DNA of 43,814 bases from Alphaproteobacteria bacterium (GTDB lineage Bacteria; Pseudomonadota; Alphaproteobacteria; Caulobacterales; Parvularculaceae), in contig JAUIEG010000001.1 of the NCBI GenBank assembly GCA_030428745.1, positions 1 to 43,814 on the forward strand, read 5' to 3'. Each line of letters starts with the position of its first letter. Position 1 is the stretch's first letter. Below the pieces are notes generated by a model, which was not told where the DNA came from, ran no database searches, and saw only the letters and a program-made list of their open reading frames with translations. Below, piece by piece: positions 1-9,339 of the stretch. A program made the position numbers and the translations under genes.

Positions 1-882
1 GCGAAGTTCAACACAAAAGCCCACCCCATGGACACGCTCAGAACCGCCGTGTCTTTTCTCGGTCAGGAAGATGAAACGACCGAGGATTCCTCACCCGGAG
101 GGCTGATGGAAAAGTCCGTCCGCATGTATGCGCGCATTCCGGAAATCGTCGCGGCGGATTTCCGTTTGCGCAACGGCAACGAGCCAATTGCGCCGACAAA
201 GGACCTCGCCTTTTCCGAGAACTTCTTTCACATGTGCTTCGGCAAGGTTCCGGCGCCGGAAATCATCAAATGTTTCGATATTTCGATGACGCTTTACGCC
301 GAACACTCCTTCAACGCTTCGACCTTTACCGCGCGGACGATCGCTTCGTCGACATCGGACATCTATTCCGCCGTCACCGGCGCCATCGGCTCGCTCAAGG
401 GCCCGCTTCATGGCGGCGCCAATGAAGCGGTGATGCACATGCTGAAAGAGGTGGGCTCGCCCGGCGAAGCGAAAGCCTGGATGCTCGACGCGCTGGCGAC
501 GAAGAAAAAGATCATGGGCTTCGGTCACCGGGTTTACCGCTCCGGCGACAGCCGCGTGCCCACCATGACCGACGCTTACAAGAAAATGGTCGATGTCATC
601 GGCAGTGATGAAGCAAAAAACTATTGGGAGATGAGCCGCATTCTCGACGAGACCATGGTGGCGGAGAAGGGGATCTATCCCAATCTCGATTTCCCGGCGG
701 GCCCGGCCTATTATCTGATGGGCTTCGAAATCCCGATGTTCACGCCGATCTTCGTCATAAGCCGCATCACGGGCTGGACCGCGCATGTCATAGAGCAGTT
801 AGCCAACAACAAGCTCATAAGGCCACTCTCAAATTATGTAGGCAAAGGTGAACGCCAGGCGCTCCCGCTGTTAAAGCGATAG
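1..882 (+). CDS. Citrate synthase / 2-methylcitrate synthase, C-terminal part (5' end truncated by window)
   Basis: Frame is open from base 1 (AKFNTKAHPMDTLRTAVS...). Conserved citrate synthase motifs GPLHGGANEAV, GFGHRVYR and the C-terminal ITGWTAHVIEQ are present. Confidence 0.93.
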   Translation, partial: AKFNTKAHPMDTLRTAVSFLGQEDETTEDSSPGGLMEKSVRMYARIPEIVAADFRLRNGNEPIAPTKDLAFSENFFHMCFGKVPAPEIIKCFDISMTLYAEHSFNASTFTARTIASSTSDIYSAVTGAIGSLKGPLHGGANEAVMHMLKEVGSPGEAKAWMLDALATKKKIMGFGHRVYRSGDSRVPTMTDAYKKMVDVIGSDEAKNYWEMSRILDETMVAEKGIYPNLDFPAGPAYYLMGFEIPMFTPIFVISRITGWTAHVIEQLANNKLIRPLSNYVGKGERQALPLLKR

Positions 883-1024
883 CCATTGTGTGGTCCCGGT
901 AGATGGTTTCTCAAATGATCGTTTGCAAGAAAATGCCCTCGCATAAGTTGGCGAACGCAATGGCGCCGATGCCGTTGTCACGGCTGACTTGACGCAAGCG
1001 TGTTCAAGAAAGGCGAGCAAAGCA

Positions 1025-2230
1025 ATGAATGAAAATCACGATGTTTTTGTTGTGGAAGCGACGCGAACGCCAATCGGCCGATTTGGAGGGACATTGAAGA
1101 ATACGCCATTGCGCATGCTTGGCGAGACAGTTGTCAAATCCCTGTTTGACCGTGCGCGTATCGACCCAGCAAGCGTGCAGTCCATCGCTGTGGGCAACGT
1201 CCTTAGAACAGAAGCAAGTGACGCCTATATTTCTCGTATAATTGGGGCAAGCGCAGGTATGGCGGCGGAGTCGCAAGCTGTGACGTTAAACAGATTATGC
1301 GGTTCCGGCCTGGAAGCGGTTCTTTACGTCGCAAATCAAATTCATCTTGGTGAAATCGGTATTGGTGTCGCCGCGGGCGCAGAATCCATGAGCCGTGCGA
1401 CGTATTCGAGCGCCGCGCCGCGTTTCGGAATGAAGATGGGTGCGCTTGCTTTTGAAGACGATATGTTGACCGCGCTTACGGATCCTTTCGGCGCCGGCCA
1501 TATGGGCGTTACCGCAGAAAACGTAGCGAAAAAGTACGGCGTAAGCCGCGAAGCCCAGGACGCATTTGCGTTGGAGAGCCACAAAAGGGCCATTCAGGCG
1601 ATTAGCGAAGGGCGGTTTCGGGAGCAGATCACGCCGGTAGAGGTTGCTGCCGGAAAAACCGTGACCTTATTTGAAGCTGATGAGCATCCGCGCGCAGACG
1701 TCTCTCTAGAAGATCTTTCATCCTTAAAGCCGGCCTTTGTGAGGGATGGCGGCGTTGTCACTGCTGGTAACGCGTCTGGTCTGAATGACGGCGCCGGGGC
1801 GCTGCTGTTGGCCTCAGGCGACTATGTTTGCTCGAACAATCTCAAGTCCATTGCGCGTCTTGTCGCTTATGCGCGCTGCGGAGTTGATCCGTCTACAATG
1901 GGTGAAGGCCCGATACCAGCTGTTCGCCTCGCCCTCAAAAGAGCGAATTTGTCTGTTGAGGATCTCGATGTCATCGAATCCAATGAGGCTTTCGCGGCGC
2001 AGGCTATCGCCGTTGCGCAGATGCTCGGTTTGCCCGAGGCGAAAACCAATCCAAATGGCGGCGCTATCGCACTAGGCCACCCAATCGGCGCCACTGGCGC
2101 CATCCTTACCACAAAATGTTTGTTTGAGCTCAGGCGAGTCGGGGGGCGCTTTGGTCTCGTCACATTGTGTATCGGCGGCGGGCAGGGAATTGCAGCGATT
2201 TTCCAGAACGTAACAGGAGCGGCGGCATGA
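1025..2230 (+). CDS. Acetyl-CoA acetyltransferase / thiolase family protein
   Basis: Starts VVEATRTPIGRFGG; NRLCGSGLEAV active-site Cys region; NPNGGAIALGHPIGATGA and CIGGGQGIA motifs. The ATG at 1025 is preferred over the track start at 989. Confidence 0.93.
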   Translation: MNENHDVFVVEATRTPIGRFGGTLKNTPLRMLGETVVKSLFDRARIDPASVQSIAVGNVLRTEASDAYISRIIGASAGMAAESQAVTLNRLCGSGLEAVLYVANQIHLGEIGIGVAAGAESMSRATYSSAAPRFGMKMGALAFEDDMLTALTDPFGAGHMGVTAENVAKKYGVSREAQDAFALESHKRAIQAISEGRFREQITPVEVAAGKTVTLFEADEHPRADVSLEDLSSLKPAFVRDGGVVTAGNASGLNDGAGALLLASGDYVCSNNLKSIARLVAYARCGVDPSTMGEGPIPAVRLALKRANLSVEDLDVIESNEAFAAQAIAVAQMLGLPEAKTNPNGGAIALGHPIGATGAILTTKCLFELRRVGGRFGLVTLCIGGGQGIAAIFQNVTGAAA

Positions 2231-2309
2231 GGAATTTTTACTGCCAATGCGACCTCGGTAGCCGTTACGTGAAAGGTGCAGCGGCGTGCAGACATATGAG
2301 GCATGAGAA

Positions 2310-3530
2310 ATGAAAGAGCGCGCGCTAATTATTGGTGCGGGACAAGCGGGACTGCAATGCGCGGCGTCGTTGCGGCAGTCGGCATATGACGGCGATATTG
2401 TAATGATCGGCGCTGAAGACCACCTCCCTTACCAGCGTCCACCATTATCGAAAGCTTTTTTAAAAGGGGAGCTTGCTACGGAGCGGCTCTATCTGCGTCC
2501 TCAAGCTTTTTATGAAAAGCAGCGAATCGAATTGCGGCTTGGCGAGCCCATTCGCTCGATTGATCGGCGCACCCAGCGCGTGGCGACTGACCGGGACAAT
2601 CAGTTGGCGTATGACAAGCTGTTGATCGCGACTGGAGCCCCTCCGAGACGGCTTTTGGCGCCGGGATCTGATTTGCGGGGCATATACTATCTACGCACGC
2701 TGAACGATTCTAACGAATTGCGCGCGATTTTGACGACGCCCGGGCGGGTGGTGATCATTGGCGCCGGTTATATCGGTCTTGAGGTGGCGGCCGTTGCTCG
2801 CGCCTCTGGACGTGATGTGATGGTGGTGGAATTGGCGGAACGGGTCTTGGCGCGTGTGGCGAGCCCGCCTATTTCCGCGTTTTATCAGAAGCTTCACGAA
2901 GATGCAGGCGTCAAATTACGCCTTGGCGCCAAGTTTGAGCGTTTCCTCGGTGACAATGGAGCGGTTGCCGGTGTCGAGCTATCGGATGGCGAGGTCATTG
3001 ACGCGACGGCAATCGTCGTGGGCATCGGCGCGGAGCCAGCTAGCGCGTTGGCCGTCGAAGCGGGGCTTGATGTTGCCGGCGGCATCGTCGTTGATGATCA
3101 CGCACGCACATCTGATGAGAGCATTTGGGCCGCCGGCGACTGCACTATTTTCCCCTCGGCTCGCTACGAACGATCGATGCGGCTTGAATCCGTGCCCAAC
3201 GCCATGGAGCAGGCGAAAGTCGCAGCAGTGAATATGGCGGGCGGTGATGAAGCATATGATCCATTGCCGTGGTTCTGGTCTGATCAATATGATGCAAAGC
3301 TGCAGACGGTTGGGCTTAGTGCTGGCTATGACGCGTATGTTGTTCGGAAAAATCCTGCCTCGCACTCTCTTGCGGTTTGGTATTTCAAGGACAAGATCTT
3401 GTTAGCGGTCGACGCTGTCAATGACGCGGTCTCATTCACGGTTGGGAAGAAATTGATTCTTCAGAACGCCGCGCCAGATCAGAGTCTTATTGCGGACCCC
3501 AATACTGATCTGAAGGCGCTGTGCGGCTAG
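2310..3530 (+). CDS. NAD(P)/FAD-dependent oxidoreductase, ferredoxin (rubredoxin/rhodocoxin) reductase type
   Basis: Two Rossmann motifs (IIGAGQAGLQCA; VVIIGAGYIGLEVA), IWAAGDC FAD motif, and a C-terminal region typical of ferredoxin reductases. Confidence 0.92.
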   Translation: MKERALIIGAGQAGLQCAASLRQSAYDGDIVMIGAEDHLPYQRPPLSKAFLKGELATERLYLRPQAFYEKQRIELRLGEPIRSIDRRTQRVATDRDNQLAYDKLLIATGAPPRRLLAPGSDLRGIYYLRTLNDSNELRAILTTPGRVVIIGAGYIGLEVAAVARASGRDVMVVELAERVLARVASPPISAFYQKLHEDAGVKLRLGAKFERFLGDNGAVAGVELSDGEVIDATAIVVGIGAEPASALAVEAGLDVAGGIVVDDHARTSDESIWAAGDCTIFPSARYERSMRLESVPNAMEQAKVAAVNMAGGDEAYDPLPWFWSDQYDAKLQTVGLSAGYDAYVVRKNPASHSLAVWYFKDKILLAVDAVNDAVSFTVGKKLILQNAAPDQSLIADPNTDLKALCG

Positions 3531-3742
3531 GTTTTGAAAACGAAAAAGGAAATCGCTCCTGCGTTAGCTGATCTATATGCCGAAGACAGAAAAAGACGCC
3601 TGATCCCGCTACAGCGATGATGATTGTTTGGTCTGCAGGGCTCGGATTATTAAAATAGACAACTCCTGACTTTTCAGTGGGCCGCGACAAGGTCTTCGAG
3701 TTGAAAGAAAAGATGAAGAAAGTTAGGGAGGGTCACGACAAC

Positions 3743-4318
3743 ATGGAAAATAGAAAAGAGGCGAACACGGGCGATCGCCGGCAGCAGTTGTTAGACGCGG
3801 CTGAGCGATGCTTTCTCAGGAGCGGTTTTCACGGTGCGCGTGTAGCTCAAATCGCTAAGGAGGCGAAAATGAGCCCCGGCCATATCTATCACTATTTCCA
3901 AAGCAAGGAGCAGATAGTTTCGGCCTTGATCCAGCAACATGTCGAAAAAAAACAGGCTGAGCTCAAAGCGATGGTGGGTATGGGCAGCGATCCCGTTGAA
4001 TCCCTAATCGAAGTCCTCACGGGACGGGCCTCGGAAAAGATGGAGCCATTCTGGTCAACCCTTATGCTGGAAATTGTAGCAGAAAGCACGCGTAGTCCCG
4101 AAGTCGCCGGAAGACTGCGCCAGCTTGCCGAAGACGGTCGCGAAATGTTAAGCGATATGCTTTCGGATGATGTAAGGGTAAATGACTTGAACGAGCGGCT
4201 TGAACTGCTGTTGGCGCTTGCTCAAGGGCTCGGCATGCGTAGTTTGGTTAGCAGCGATTGCAGCAGCGACAAAATACGTCCTCTGGTCAGAGAAATCGTG
4301 TTGACTCTGTTTAAATAA
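3743..4318 (+). CDS. TetR/AcrR family transcriptional regulator
   Basis: N-terminal HTH RRQQLLDAAERCFLRSGFHGARVAQIAKEAKMSPGHIYHYFQSKEQI. ATG at 3743 follows a GGGAGG Shine-Dalgarno-like stretch. Confidence 0.9.
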   Translation: MENRKEANTGDRRQQLLDAAERCFLRSGFHGARVAQIAKEAKMSPGHIYHYFQSKEQIVSALIQQHVEKKQAELKAMVGMGSDPVESLIEVLTGRASEKMEPFWSTLMLEIVAESTRSPEVAGRLRQLAEDGREMLSDMLSDDVRVNDLNERLELLLALAQGLGMRSLVSSDCSSDKIRPLVREIVLTLFK

Positions 4319-4524
4319 AGTTTTTGTTTTGCTGGTGGGGATCCGCCTCCTTTCTTAAAGGTGCTGGAGTAATCCAGCTGAGTCCATTCAGCTTAGTATG
4401 GCCTTTTCCCTTAAACTGCTGACATCTGTTTTCTATTGCATATTCATGCGCTGCTATGAATTGACATACACACGGACTGACCGACTCTGGCCGGACTTGC
4501 GATATGGCTTGCTAACTCGCTACT

Positions 4525-4690
4525 TTATAAAGCGTGCTGTGGCCTTCGCCGCAGCCGCTCCAGCTCTGGCATCTTTTTGATGATCGGCTCGATAGTCCGA
4601 GCCGGGAACCCCAGAGCCTAGTAGATAGCATCGCCTGCCCACATCGCCTTCGCGATCCTCACCGGCGGCGTCAATACGTCGCTAAACGGT
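4525..4690 (-). pseudogene. Probable remnant of a coding sequence interrupted by an in-frame stop
   Basis: Minus-strand reading: PFSDVLTPPVRIAKAMWAGDAIY*ALGFPARTIEPIIKKMPELERLRRRPQHAL*. It looks protein-like but has an in-frame TAG. Family not recognised. Confidence 0.3.
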
Positions 4691-4726
4691 AGGTAGACCT
4701 TACTCCATTACGATCACACGCGATCA

Positions 4727-5173
4727 TCAGACGCCTCTTGAAATCATTGGTTCAGCGCCAGGATTTTCCACAAGTGCGATGGCGCGCCCAGACGCAATCA
4801 AGACTGCACTTTTGTTTTCGATCCGAGCCTCGGTTGTTATGCTGCACTCATCAATAAAAACAACTTTACCGCTAACAAGCAGATCTTGTATGTCGCTAAT
4901 GCCGTGCTGGTCCGTTTTCAAATTTATTGTTCTACAAATGCCGCCAGATTGTATTACGGCAGCGCAAGAGCATGCAATTTCGACAAGGGCCGCAATCAGT
5001 CCTGCGGCGCCAGGCTCGGCCATATCTGTCGAAAGGTGTGCGGAAAAAGCAATTCCGTCTCGTGACGTTTCCAAAGGCTTTAATCGAAGACCTCGCGCGA
5101 ACGGCGATTTTTCAAGATGCGCTCCTAATTCGATAATATTCCTATTGGTCAATTTTCTCCGCCCTATATTCAA
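4727..5173 (-). CDS. PaaI-like hotdog-fold thioesterase family protein
   Basis: 148 aa; pattern of small hotdog thioesterases (AEPGAAGLIAALVEIACSCAAV; INLKTD; SVLIASGRAIAL-like strand). Confidence 0.6.
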   Translation of the reverse strand: MNIGRRKLTNRNIIELGAHLEKSPFARGLRLKPLETSRDGIAFSAHLSTDMAEPGAAGLIAALVEIACSCAAVIQSGGICRTINLKTDQHGISDIQDLLVSGKVVFIDECSITTEARIENKSAVLIASGRAIALVENPGAEPMISRGV

Positions 5174-6194
5174 CCCACGAATTCACGTTCACAGCATCCA
5201 TCGCGGAGCGAAAATCCTTCAAACGCCAAGAACCGCCTAATACTCCGCCTGATTTGCAGAAACTCGCGTTCTCCATACCGACCATACCGAAACAAGGCTA
5301 CAGCATTGTGCAAAAAGCTTGGCCGCTTTGATTTTCTCAGTGATCCGTCGCCGGTGACGTACCGATGTCTCACATAATGCCGCAAACTACGACAAACTAA
5401 ATCCGCGACGCCTTTTTCATTTAGTAAATGGATTTTGCGACAGAATTTATCTCGGCCCATTTCCGCATTAGTTCGATCTATAATCCCGGTTCCGCCACTC
5501 GTTAAATTGAGCAGCCCAGGAACATATTGTGTAGCGCTCCGAAAGTACAAGCGCCACACCATTCCCGGTTTATGCTCTCCCCAATACTGCTCGGCGCATT
5601 AGAATTGCAAATGCAAGCGCATATCTGGATGCTACGATAGCTAGTATGTTACAATCACGAGCGAGCTGAAATCGCGGTCGCGATGAGGCATCATCGGCGT
5701 AGCAGTTCCTTGAACGCAACGGCTTTACGAACCCCGTCCCTAAACCTTCGAAAACCCAAAAAAGCGGGGTTTGCGGCGGAGCCTCGTCCGGCATCCGACC
5801 GCCGTCGCAGAACAATGCCTCCCCACCTACCTCGACACTGTAAATCCGACCTTTTAGGCACTTGTTGATTATGCCCTCAGGCTTTGTTCACAGCTGTACA
5901 GCATTATCCGAAGTTGGATTTAGCTGTTTGCCCTGTACTTACCTTGAAACTAGAAGCCGGCTGCATTCATGCGGGCGAGGTCACATGGCAAAAAAATGGA
6001 AGCCGCGAAACGGGGAGCATACCGAGCAACTCTCGCTGGTTCCGCTACGAATAACCTTAGCCCAGTCTTAGCCGATACTGTGGTTCTACATTTTCGGTTC
6101 GTAAAATTTTGGTACCCCCTCGGTACCCTGATAAAAACCAACATGGGAAGGCCCGAGGTGCAAAGCTCTAACTATCGATTTTTATTGGGGAATC

Positions 6195-6239
6195 TGGCGC
6201 GAGTGACGGGACTTGAACCCGCGACCTCCGGCGTGACAG
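6195..6239 (-). tRNA. 3' half of a tRNA-Asp(GTC) gene only (anticodon loop to CCA); presumed att site
   Basis: Reverse complement CTGTCACGCCGGAGGTCGCGGGTTCAAGTCCCGTCACTCGCGCCA. Contains the anticodon loop CTGTCAC, the 3' anticodon arm, the T-arm GGTTCAAGTCC and the encoded CCA. The 5' half is absent (the next bases, TGCAGAG, do not fit). Confidence 0.8.
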
Positions 6240-6367
6240 TGCAGAGTTAAGTAATTTGCGCGCGTTTGCCTGACTTTGCTGAACTTGGATAAATATCTGA
6301 AAATAAAGATATTATATTGATGACGCGGTCCGGGGGTAATGCTACAATCTGTCCCGATTTGAGCGAT

Positions 6368-6407
6368 CTTGCTTACCATACGCTTACCCAGCGACTGGGT
6401 AAGCAAG
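6368..6407. repeat. Nested inverted/direct repeat upstream of integrase
   Basis: CTTGCTTACC ATAC GCTTACCCA GCGAC TGGGTAAGCAAG. A perfect 9-bp hairpin (6382-6390/6396-6404), and the upstream CTTGCTTACC can pair with the same right arm. Confidence 0.75.
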
Positions 6408-6434
6408 ACCGGAACGAACGAAAGCGAGCGGTGA

Positions 6435-7811
6435 ATGCCCCGGATCACCAAGAGCCTGATCGCCTCCTCCCAAACAAAAGCTGAGCGCTACTATGTCTGG
6501 GACGAAAAACCATGGGGGTTCGGTCTTTCGGTGTTCCCTAGCGGCCGGAAGAGCTTCGTCTTCCAATACCGGACGGCGGAAGGCCGCAGCCGGCGCGCCA
6601 CAATCGGAAAGGTTGAGTCTCTAACGCTGGATCAAGCGCGCCAGCGCGCGCAGGAAATGTCCGAATGCGTCCGCAAGGGCGGCGATCCTCTGGAGGAGAA
6701 GAAAGTCGCACAAGCGGAAATGTCGGTCGGAGACCTTTTCGACGCCTATCTCGCAAGCGAGGCGTTCAAGGAAAAGGCAAAGAGCACGCGCGAGACGGAC
6801 ACAGGCAGAATCGAGAACCACCTGCGCCCCCTGCTCGGCAAGAAGTTCGCCCGCATGCTGACTACGGAGCAGGTGAAGAAAGCGCGCCGGGAAATCATTT
6901 CAGGCAAGACCGCAAGGAATGTGAAAACCGGTTGGCGGGCCCGCTCCATCGTTCGCGGCGGCGAAGGAACCGCGCGGCAGTCCATGCGCATCCTGGCGGC
7001 AATCTATTCTTGGGCCGGAAAGGAAGGGCTGGTCGATAGGAATCCCGCCCGCGATGTAGACAAAGGCGGCGACGGCGAGCGCGATATCGTCATGCGCAAT
7101 GCTGAGGATTACCGGCGTCTGTTCGAAACCCTCGACACGATGGAGCGTGAAAGCCGCGTCAGGCCAGCCGTGGCTGACATATTCCGGCTCATCGCCCTCA
7201 CCGGCGCCCGGCGCAGCGAAATCACCGGACTTCTCTGGAGTGAGATCGACCTGCAGCGCGGCGTCATCATCAAATCCTCCGAGAGGCACAAGACCGGGAA
7301 GAAGACGGCGAAATCACGCATCATCGGGCTGCCTGAACTGGCGCGCGCAATTCTATCGCGCCAGCCAAGCGGCCCACCTGACGGGCCGGTCTTTCCGCCT
7401 ATGCGCAAAGACGCAGCGGGCCGCGTTTATCCAGTCTCCCGAAAAGGCGAGCCCGGATGCATCAATGTCACCAAAGACTGGCGAGCCGTGCGGACCGAAG
7501 CGAAACTCCCTGAAGGAATCGGACTTCATGGTTTGCGCCATTCCCTCGCAACTCATATGGCGATGCAGGGCGCTCAGGCCGCCGAGATCATGGCGGCGCT
7601 CGGTCACCGCAAACTCTCAACGTCGCAACGTTACATCCACTATGCAGAGGACGCTCGCGCAGCACTAGCGGAACGAGCCGTCGCTTTTATCCGCGACGCG
7701 ATGCCAACCGAGGGCCGTCAGCACAAAACTGAAGTGAAAGAAAGACCCGATGATGAACCTGTAGAGTATGAGGATGAACGCCATGCCATCTTACATTTCG
7801 CCGTTCGATGA
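6435..7811 (+). CDS. Tyrosine-type site-specific integrase (P4-like)
   Basis: N-terminal arm-binding domain (YYVWDEKPWGFGLSVFPSGRKSFVFQYR) and catalytic residues in LTGARRSEI, HGLRHSLATHM and LGHRKLSTSQRYIHY. Confidence 0.95.
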   Translation: MPRITKSLIASSQTKAERYYVWDEKPWGFGLSVFPSGRKSFVFQYRTAEGRSRRATIGKVESLTLDQARQRAQEMSECVRKGGDPLEEKKVAQAEMSVGDLFDAYLASEAFKEKAKSTRETDTGRIENHLRPLLGKKFARMLTTEQVKKARREIISGKTARNVKTGWRARSIVRGGEGTARQSMRILAAIYSWAGKEGLVDRNPARDVDKGGDGERDIVMRNAEDYRRLFETLDTMERESRVRPAVADIFRLIALTGARRSEITGLLWSEIDLQRGVIIKSSERHKTGKKTAKSRIIGLPELARAILSRQPSGPPDGPVFPPMRKDAAGRVYPVSRKGEPGCINVTKDWRAVRTEAKLPEGIGLHGLRHSLATHMAMQGAQAAEIMAALGHRKLSTSQRYIHYAEDARAALAERAVAFIRDAMPTEGRQHKTEVKERPDDEPVEYEDERHAILHFAVR

Positions 7812-8601
7812 ACGTTTCCTTAAACTCGGCCGGGCCGCAAGGCTTGCCGCCGAAAACCATGCCGGCCTCGAAAGCGCCGACATTATGGACATGCTGGCGC
7901 GCGCCGTCTTCTCCGGCGCGTTCGACCCCTCCCCCATCGATCTATTCGACAAGGCCGCGCGAGAGGCGCGCGACGCTGCTGAAAACTGGCTGCATGTGCC
8001 GATAGAGACGCCGCCCGCGGAAATGACACCCGCCCAACGGAAACTCTCGCCGAAACCGCAGCAATATTTCGGCGCAAACCGGATGACCATCGCCAGCGTC
8101 ATGGAATCCCTCGACGCGCTGCCCGGCGACGCCTCGCAATGGCATGCCTTGCTGCACGACATAACCAGACCAGAAGGTCAGGAAGAGGCGTTCGCGGCGC
8201 TCACCAAGATGCCTTTCGATCATTACCCGAAGGCCGGACGGCGCTATCTCAAAGAAATCTATGTGCCGCGTGATAAATTGCGCCGCTGGTTTACGCTGCG
8301 CCAAATCCCCCTACCGCCTTTTCTAGAGGAGGATGACTGCGCAAGACTGGTAGCGAACCTCGAAAAAGTAAGAGAGTTGGATTCTTTACAAAGCACGCGC
8401 GGCCGACCGCAAAAGGCCGCATGGAGCAACATCACTGAAGCGCTGCTGCAACTTCGAACAGAAAAGCCCAATCTTCCGAAAAAGCTGCTTGCCTATGAGG
8501 CATGGAAGCGCGCCGCTGAGGAGTTTGACGAATCCGATCTTCCAAGTGTTGCGACGATCCAGCGCAAAATCGGCGAAATTCTTCGGTCCAAAGGTCACTA
8601 G
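7768..8601 (+). CDS. Hypothetical protein overlapping the integrase 3' end
   Basis: 277-aa ORF with protein-like composition. Its start overlaps the integrase gene; an internal ATG at 7783 is an alternative. Confidence 0.65.
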   Translation: MRMNAMPSYISPFDERFLKLGRAARLAAENHAGLESADIMDMLARAVFSGAFDPSPIDLFDKAAREARDAAENWLHVPIETPPAEMTPAQRKLSPKPQQYFGANRMTIASVMESLDALPGDASQWHALLHDITRPEGQEEAFAALTKMPFDHYPKAGRRYLKEIYVPRDKLRRWFTLRQIPLPPFLEEDDCARLVANLEKVRELDSLQSTRGRPQKAAWSNITEALLQLRTEKPNLPKKLLAYEAWKRAAEEFDESDLPSVATIQRKIGEILRSKGH

Positions 8602-8672
8602 CGGAACCTTAACATCACCGGCAGACCTTTGCTTTGTTCATTAGCGCAAACGGCTCGGGTAAACCCCGTTGT

Positions 8673-9245
8673 TCACTCTTCTTCGTCTTCGCCGTAAAAC
8701 GGTTCGTCATCGTCAAAATCATCATCATCGTCGGCGGAGTAGTTAAACGCTTCATCGTCCCACACGATTGCCAGTGCTTTTTTGTCCGAGTCCTTTGTCA
8801 GCGACTCTCTTCCGGCCAGGAAAAGCAGATCGCGATAGGCCGAAAAGGGAATCATGTCGCACGCATTGTTGAAGCTTGGCTGGTCGAATTGAACCAACCG
8901 CCACAAAATCAACTTCTGGACGACCTCGTCGACAGATGCTGCGCGCGTGCGCGATGCAAGCCGGATCATCTCTTTCTCGGTCTGATACCAGGCGTTTGCT
9001 TTCTGATCGATAACGCGCAGTTCGGCGCAGATTCTTGCATCACCTTTCCGGGCGAAGGCGATTTTTTCGATCCGATTGCGCACGGCGAACAGACCGTCGA
9101 GCTGATCGAGCATTTGGCGGTATTCGTCGATCAGGATGCCGAAAGGCGAGTCGCTCAGCGAAAAGTCGAGCGGTCTTTCAACTTCGAATTCGGCAGGCGC
9201 AAGCAGCGAAGCTGCGCCTTGCAAAAGGTGCCGGCGTGTAGTCAT
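8673..9245 (-). CDS. Hypothetical protein with very acidic C-terminus
   Basis: 190 aa; N-terminus MTTRRHLLQGAASLLAP; C-terminus SADDDDDFDDDEPFYGEDEEE. SD-like GGAG upstream of ATG. Confidence 0.6.
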   Translation of the reverse strand: MTTRRHLLQGAASLLAPAEFEVERPLDFSLSDSPFGILIDEYRQMLDQLDGLFAVRNRIEKIAFARKGDARICAELRVIDQKANAWYQTEKEMIRLASRTRAASVDEVVQKLILWRLVQFDQPSFNNACDMIPFSAYRDLLFLAGRESLTKDSDKKALAIVWDDEAFNYSADDDDDFDDDEPFYGEDEEE

Positions 9246-9267
9246 GCGCGCCTCCGATTGGTGCTAT

Positions 9268-9283
9268 GATACAATCTTGTATC
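9268..9283. promoter_or_regulatory. Perfect inverted repeat between divergent genes, candidate operator
   Basis: GATACAA TC TTGTATC, between the starts of the 8673-9245(-) and 9340-9579(+) genes. Confidence 0.5.
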
Positions 9284-9339
9284 CCTGTACCAATTACGGT
9301 TTATGGCGTCAACACTGTCGCCAAATTACAGTCACCGCC

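Noticed and set aside
5170-5562. 130-aa minus-strand ORF upstream of the hotdog gene
   Set aside because: No recognisable family, unusual composition and no clear ribosome-binding site; may be decayed sequence. Not called.
5969-6250. 93-aa ORF ending ARVTGLEPATSGVTVQS
   Set aside because: The C-terminus is a read-through of the antisense tRNA fragment, a well-known source of spurious protein annotations.
6195-6275. Complete tRNA gene
   Set aside because: Only the 3' half fits; the D-arm and 5' acceptor strand are missing.
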